Positions 60,120 through 64,000 of a stretch of 64,000 bases of DNA are shown here, piece after piece. The notes under the pieces were generated by a model, which saw only the letters and a program-made list of their open reading frames with translations, was not told the DNA's origin and ran no database searches. The position numbers were made by a program, and so were the translations under genes. Positions within the stretch are counted from its first letter, which is position 1; each line of letters starts with the position of its first letter. The DNA is from Clostridia bacterium (GTDB lineage: Bacteria > Bacillota > Clostridia > Oscillospirales > Acutalibacteraceae), in contig JAFXBG010000008.1 in assembly GCA_017521925.1 (NCBI GenBank), positions 29,077 to 93,076 on the forward strand. The letters are read 5' to 3'.

Positions 60120-61381
60120 TGCAGGTTAAGGAATATGTGAGCGAAAAGCTCAGAGAAAAATACTACGAGATAGAGCATAGCTCAGGCTTAAGAATTTTCG
60201 TTTTACCCAAAGAGGGTTACCGTTCTACCTATGCTATTATCGGTACTCCTTTCGGCAGTATTAATACAGAATTTGATTTAAAAGAAGGCAAAGTCAGAGT
60301 TCCCGACGGCATTGCCCACTACCTTGAGCATAAGCTTTTTGAAAGTGAAGACGGCGATGCTTTTGCAAAGTATGCCGAAACAGGCGCTAATGCCAACGCA
60401 TATACAAGCTTTGACAAAACCTGCTACCTTTTCAACTGTACAGAGCAGTTTGAAAAAAGTCTTTCTATCCTTCTTGAGCTTGTAACAAATCCCTACTTTA
60501 CCGAAGAAACCGTAGCAAAAGAGCAGGGTATTATCGGTCAGGAAATCAAAATGTACGAGGATTCTCCCGAGTGGCGAGTACTGTTTAATCTTTTGGGTGC
60601 TATGTATCACAATCACCCTGTTAAGGTTGATATTGCAGGAAGCATAGAGTCTATTGCCGAGATTACCCCCGAAAGCCTTTACACCTGCTATAATTCCTAC
60701 TATAATCTTCATAATATGGCACTTTCCGTTGTGGGAAATGTTACTGTTGAAGATGTAATTAAGGTTTGTGACAAGTACCTTAAAGAGCAGGAAAAAGCCG
60801 AGGTCAAGAGCATTTTTCCTGAAGAGCCTTACGAAATCAAAGAAGCTTACACAAAGCAGATTTTCCCTGTGGCTGTGCCTATTTTTAATTTAGGCTTTAA
60901 GCTTAAAGCTCAGAGGCTTCATAATGAAGAAGAGCTTGCACACCTTGATATTCTTCTCTTTATGCTTGCTTCTTCCACAAGTCCTATGTATCGCGAGCTT
61001 ATGGATAAAGGTCTTATAAACTCCACCTTCTCATACGAAATGTTTGAGGGCAGCGGGTATTCGGCAATTATCTTCTCAGGTGAAAGTCGTGACCCTGAAA
61101 AGGCGGCTGAAATCATAAAGGCTTACTTTGACAAGATTAAGTCAGAAGGACTTGACAGCAAGGATTTTGAGGATGCAAAGAAAGCTACCTATGGCGATGC
61201 TCTTTCTTCTCTGAATTCTGTGGACACGGTGGCAAATATGCTTGAGGATTTTTATTTCTCAAAAAGAAAAATCTTTGATTATTATGACGCAATCACCAAT
61301 GCAACTTTAGAAAAAACAATGAATATTTTAAATGAAATCGACACAAAGAATTCCGCTTTGTCCGTTGTAAAGGGGGAGTAA
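60119..61381 (+). CDS. yfmH: M16 family zinc protease (YfmH type)
   Basis: The catalytic half of the pair, 420 aa. The inverted zinc motif HYLEHKLFE (HxxEH) appears at about residue 66, with the downstream Glu in a helix about 75 residues later (EQGIIGQEIKMYED). Residues YNLHNMALSVVGN match the M16 core. The partner gene overlaps its start, so equal synthesis is likely. It ends 1 bp before the lgt-folD frame. Confidence 0.93.
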   Translation: MQVKEYVSEKLREKYYEIEHSSGLRIFVLPKEGYRSTYAIIGTPFGSINTEFDLKEGKVRVPDGIAHYLEHKLFESEDGDAFAKYAETGANANAYTSFDKTCYLFNCTEQFEKSLSILLELVTNPYFTEETVAKEQGIIGQEIKMYEDSPEWRVLFNLLGAMYHNHPVKVDIAGSIESIAEITPESLYTCYNSYYNLHNMALSVVGNVTVEDVIKVCDKYLKEQEKAEVKSIFPEEPYEIKEAYTKQIFPVAVPIFNLGFKLKAQRLHNEEELAHLDILLFMLASSTSPMYRELMDKGLINSTFSYEMFEGSGYSAIIFSGESRDPEKAAEIIKAYFDKIKSEGLDSKDFEDAKKATYGDALSSLNSVDTVANMLEDFYFSKRKIFDYYDAITNATLEKTMNILNEIDTKNSALSVVKGE

Positions 61382-61382
61382 T

Positions 61383-63038
61383 ATGACTGTTACTTTTCCT
61401 AAACTGGGCTTAGAGTTTTTTGTTAACTCCACTGCCTTTTCCATAGGCAGTTTTGAGGTTAAGTGGTATGGTGTAATTATTGCCACAGGACTTTTACTTG
61501 CTGTACTTTACGCAATGAAACGTGCACCTTACTTTGGTGTTAATACCGACAAGCTTTTAGATGCTGTTATAGTCGGTGTTCTGTGTGCTGTTGTGGGTGC
61601 AAGGCTTTACTATGTAGCCTTTACCTGGGATTATTTTAAAGACGACCCATTAAAAATAATTACCGATTTTCACCAAGGCGGTCTTGCAATTTACGGCGGT
61701 ATTATAGGCGGACTTTTAGGCGGCGGTCTGGTAGCCTGGAAGAAAAAGATTAACGTTCTTGCCTGCCTTGACTTGGCTTCCTTGGGATTTCTTATCGGGC
61801 AGGGTATGGGTCGCTGGGGAAATTTTATGAACCAGGAAGCCTTCGGTACTCCTACAGATTTACCTTGGGGAATGGTAAGTGCAAACACAGGCGGTGTGGC
61901 AGTTCACCCTTGCTTCTTGTATGAATCATTGTGGTGCTTGCTGGGCTTTGTGCTTCTTCACTTTTTTTCCAAAAAGCTTCAGAGCTACAAAGGTCAGGTT
62001 TTCTTTATGTACCTTGTGTGGTATGGCTTTGAAAGAATGCTTGTAGAGGGATTAAGGACAGACAGCCTGTACCTACCCTTCAGTATAGCAGGCTTTACTC
62101 CCAGAGTAAGCCAGCTGCTTTCGGCATTTATTGTAGTTGCAGGTGTAGTTCTGCTTATAGTTTTCAGAAACAGAAAGGATATGTTTGGTGCTATGATTAT
62201 AGATGGTAAAATGGTATCGACAAAAGTTAAAGACGAGGTTCGTGATGAAGTTAAGGCTCTTAAAGAAAAGGGCATCAAGGCAACTTTAGCTGTTGTTATT
62301 GTTGGCGATGACCCCGCTTCAAGAGTTTATGTAAACAATAAAAAGAAAGCTTGCGAGTACACAGGTATTGAGTCGTTGGAGTTTGCTTTGCCCGGCGAAA
62401 CTACTCAGGAAGAACTTTTAAAGCTTGTTGACGAGCTTAATAACAGGGAAGACGTAAACGGAATTCTGGTTCAGCTTCCGCTTCCTAAGCAGATTGACGA
62501 AAAGGCAATTATCGAGGCTATTGACCCTAAAAAAGACGTTGATGCTTTCCATAAAGCTAATGTCGGCAGAATTATGATTGGTGACTACGACTTCCTGCCC
62601 TGTACTCCTGCAGGTGTTATGGAGCTTTTAAAAGCTTACGACATCGACCCCAAGGGTAAGGAGTGTGTAATTCTTGGCAGAAGCAATATTGTAGGCAAGC
62701 CTATGGCAATGCTTCTTTTACACGCGGACGGAACAGTAACCGTTACCCACTCCAGAACCCTTAATCTCAAGAAAGTTACAAACCGTGCAGATATTCTTGT
62801 AGCCGCTATTGGCAAGCCTCGCTTTGTAACGGCTGATATGATAAAACAGGGTGCAGTGGTTATTGACGTAGGTATTAACAGGGATAAAGACGGTAAGCTT
62901 TGCGGTGACGTTGATTTTGATAAAGTTAAAGACAAAGCTTCGGCAATTACACCTGTTCCCGGCGGTGTAGGGCCTATGACTATAGCAGTTTTAATGAAAA
63001 ATACACTTAAGGCAGTAAAGCTTCAAAATAAATGTTGA
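61383..63038 (+). CDS. lgt-folD: Fused prolipoprotein diacylglyceryl transferase and methylenetetrahydrofolate dehydrogenase/cyclohydrolase (Lgt-FolD)
   Basis: One open frame of 551 codons carries two complete enzymes. Residues 1-265 are Lgt: GGLAIYGGIIGG, the key GRWGNFMNQEAFG, YESLW and EGLRTDSL, with about seven membrane segments. Lgt attaches diacylglycerol to the lipobox Cys. Residues about 271-551 are FolD: YVNNKKKAC with the catalytic Lys, GILVQLPLP, CTPAGVMELL, GRSNIVGKPMAMLL and PVPGGVGPMT. FolD makes 10-formyl-THF, used by PurN and the AICAR transformylase. Lgt ends in the cytosol, so the fusion is topologically possible. In-frame ATGs at 62181 and 62193 with AAAGGAT at 62174-62180 could allow separate FolD synthesis. 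Confidence 0.9.
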   Translation: MTVTFPKLGLEFFVNSTAFSIGSFEVKWYGVIIATGLLLAVLYAMKRAPYFGVNTDKLLDAVIVGVLCAVVGARLYYVAFTWDYFKDDPLKIITDFHQGGLAIYGGIIGGLLGGGLVAWKKKINVLACLDLASLGFLIGQGMGRWGNFMNQEAFGTPTDLPWGMVSANTGGVAVHPCFLYESLWCLLGFVLLHFFSKKLQSYKGQVFFMYLVWYGFERMLVEGLRTDSLYLPFSIAGFTPRVSQLLSAFIVVAGVVLLIVFRNRKDMFGAMIIDGKMVSTKVKDEVRDEVKALKEKGIKATLAVVIVGDDPASRVYVNNKKKACEYTGIESLEFALPGETTQEELLKLVDELNNREDVNGILVQLPLPKQIDEKAIIEAIDPKKDVDAFHKANVGRIMIGDYDFLPCTPAGVMELLKAYDIDPKGKECVILGRSNIVGKPMAMLLLHADGTVTVTHSRTLNLKKVTNRADILVAAIGKPRFVTADMIKQGAVVIDVGINRDKDGKLCGDVDFDKVKDKASAITPVPGGVGPMTIAVLMKNTLKAVKLQNKC

Positions 63039-63063
63039 CAAAGTTTTCCCGTTGTGTTATAGT
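63035..63063 (+). promoter_or_regulatory. Sigma-A promoter of rplU-prp-rpmA
   Basis: TTGACA (63035-63040), 17 bp, TATAGT (63058-63063). The -35 box overlaps the lgt-folD stop codon. Confidence 0.78.
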
Positions 63064-63067
63064 GTAT

Positions 63068-63130
63068 GAGCCGCATATTGTGGGTTTATAGTTGGCTTTG
63101 CCACACCCGACAGTAGCGAGTCTATAAAGG
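63068..63130 (+). promoter_or_regulatory. Ribosomal protein L21 leader-like RNA
   Basis: The leader has CCGC/GTGG (63071-63082) and a TTTATAG/CTATAAA stem (63085-63091 with 63122-63128) enclosing GGC/GCC. Order and position match the L21 leader described in Firmicutes, which is thought to mediate feedback by L21. Identity rests on position and partial motif resemblance. Confidence 0.55.
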
Positions 63131-63145
63131 AAAAGGTGTACTAAC

Positions 63146-63454
63146 ATGTATGCAGTAATCGAAACCGGCGGCAAGCAGTACAAGGTAGAGAACGGCGACG
63201 TTATCTATGTTGAGAAGCTTGATGCTGAAGACAACACAACTGTTGAGTTCAAGGTAGTTGCTGTTGGTAATGATGACGGTATCACCGTCGGCACTCCTTA
63301 TGTTGAGGGTGCAAAGGTAACAGCTGAGATTGTAAAGTCCGGCAAGGGCAAGAAAATCACTGTTTCCACTTACAAGCCCAAGAAGGGTGAAAAGAGAAAA
63401 TTAGGTCACAGACAGCCTTACACAAAGGCCGTTATCAAGTCCATTACGGCCTGA
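63146..63454 (+). CDS. rplU: 50S ribosomal protein L21
   Basis: The 102-aa protein starts [18 protein letters not shown] and ends with the basic [20 protein letters not shown], both L21 signatures. It heads the rplU-prp-rpmA unit and has an AAAAGGTG ribosome site. Confidence 0.98.
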   Translation: MYAVIETGGKQYKVENGDVIYVEKLDAEDNTTVEFKVVAVGNDDGITVGTPYVEGAKVTAEIVKSGKGKKITVSTYKPKKGEKRKLGHRQPYTKAVIKSITA

Positions 63455-63455
63455 T

Positions 63456-63773
63456 ATGATTAAAGTTTCTTTTGTCATTAAGCGTGGCTTGATTCACGGC
63501 TTTACCGTCGAAGGTCACAGCGGCTTTGGTGAAGAGGGTAACGATATCGTGTGTGCGGCGGTTAGCTCTGCGGCATATATGACGGTAAATACTATTACCG
63601 ATGTGTTAAACCTCAGACCGAAGATAAAAGCCAAAGATGGCTTTATGACAATAAAACTTTCATCAAAGCAGTCTGAGAAAGCACAGGTTATTTTATGCGG
63701 CTTCAGACTTCACCTTACTGAACTAAGTAAGGATTACAACAATAATTTAACAGTAACAATTTCGGAGGTGTAA
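63456..63773 (+). CDS. prp: Ribosomal-processing cysteine protease Prp
   Basis: A 105-aa cysteine protease that removes the N-terminal extension of L27 in Firmicutes. The catalytic His and Cys are in GHSGFGEEGNDIVCAAVS (His of GHSG, Cys of VCAA). It sits between rplU and rpmA, its usual place, 1 bp after rplU. The next gene encodes its substrate. Confidence 0.96.
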   Translation: MIKVSFVIKRGLIHGFTVEGHSGFGEEGNDIVCAAVSSAAYMTVNTITDVLNLRPKIKAKDGFMTIKLSSKQSEKAQVILCGFRLHLTELSKDYNNNLTVTISEV

Positions 63774-63778
63774 GGTAA

Positions 63779-64000
63779 ATGCTTAAGATTAACATTCAGT
63801 TATTCGCTCATAAAAAAGGTATGGGTTCCACCAAGAACGGTCGTGATTCCGAGTCCAAGCGTCTTGGTGTTAAGCGTGCAGACGGTCAGTTCGTTCTCGC
63901 AGGCAACATCCTCGTTAAGCAGAGAGGTACTCATATCCATCCCGGTGAGAATGTAGGCAGAGGCTCTGACGATTCCCTGTTTGCTAAGATTGACGGCGTA
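63779..64000 (+). CDS. rpmA: 50S ribosomal protein L27, partial (3' end beyond window)
   Basis: Seventy-four codons are visible. The start [20 protein letters not shown] has the Firmicute N-terminal extension. A Prp cleavage after LFA is predicted, a variant of the usual LQFFA, exposing [17 protein letters not shown] and [14 protein letters not shown] are L27 signatures. GGAGG lies 12 bp upstream (63762-63766). The C-terminus is outside the window. Confidence 0.97.
   Translation, partial: MLKINIQLFAHKKGMGSTKNGRDSESKRLGVKRADGQFVLAGNILVKQRGTHIHPGENVGRGSDDSLFAKIDGV

Noticed and set aside
61383-63038. Lgt and FolD as two separate adjacent genes
   Set aside because: There is no stop between them, and the frame is continuous through the junction. 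A strong separate ribosome site is lacking: AAAGGAT is immediately before ATG 62181 and about 13 bp before ATG 62193.

Overview
The window looks like chromosomal core DNA from an anaerobic, low-to-moderate GC Gram-positive of the class Clostridia, most likely an Oscillospirales/Ruminococcaceae-type gut bacterium. The grounds are clostridial gene order (DUF512-der-plsY, comEC-holA, tepA near ftsK/spoIIIE, rplU-prp-rpmA), a rubrerythrin, dockerin-bearing secreted proteins, strong AGGAGG-type ribosome sites, near-consensus sigma-A promoters, and a T-box leader. Genus is inference; no rRNA gene is present. I see no prophage, insertion sequence or CRISPR array. The only mobile-looking DNA is a 154-bp MITE-like element.

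Layout. 1-1.2 kb: a partial membrane protein and an alpha/beta hydrolase on the minus strand. 1.3-4.5 kb: nucleoside salvage operon deoC-deoD-deoB-tdk. 4.6-8.8 kb: yceD-rpmF, then DUF512-der-plsY. 8.9-13.6 kb: HIT protein, phosphoribosyltransferase, ComEC-like protein, holA and rnmV. 13.65-15.5 kb: rubrerythrin convergent with a CNNM/CBS membrane protein. 15.7-23.7 kb: tepA, uppP, ftsK/spoIIIE, ygiQ, tyrS, mscL. 23.9-25.9 kb: a dockerin protein, a thioesterase and the MITE-like element. 26.0-36.5 kb (minus): purine operon purE-purF-purM-purN-IMP cyclohydrolase-AICAR transformylase-purD-purL. 36.8-45.5 kb (plus, divergent): complete histidine operon yerC-hisZ-hisG-hisD-hisC-hisB-hisH-hisA-hisF-hisIE-histidinol phosphatase. 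45.5-51.5 kb: a zinc-ribbon membrane protein, an NlpC/P60-like envelope protein, two tRNA-Ser genes, an MFS transporter and a second dockerin protein. 51.6-56.7 kb: htpG, ktrB-ktrA and a cation diffusion facilitator. 56.7-58.7 kb: a T-box riboswitch in front of an AMP-forming acyl-CoA ligase. 58.8-64 kb: yfmF-yfmH, an lgt-folD fusion, and rplU-prp-rpmA (cut by the window edge).

How the genes work together. The pur and his operons diverge from one 303-bp intergenic region and are linked by AICAR, a by-product of HisF/HisH that the AICAR transformylase consumes. The final two purine steps are split between a stand-alone transformylase and a cyclohydrolase resembling the archaeal PurO type, instead of bifunctional PurH. 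The deo genes turn nucleosides into bases and glyceraldehyde-3-phosphate plus acetaldehyde.

Best candidates for something new: (1) the T-box leader (56757-57043) controlling an acyl/aryl-CoA ligase instead of an aminoacyl-tRNA synthetase or amino-acid gene; (2) the uninterrupted Lgt-FolD fusion reading frame (61383-63038); (3) the MITE-like element (25698-25851); (4) a hairpin that buries the ribosome site of tepA.
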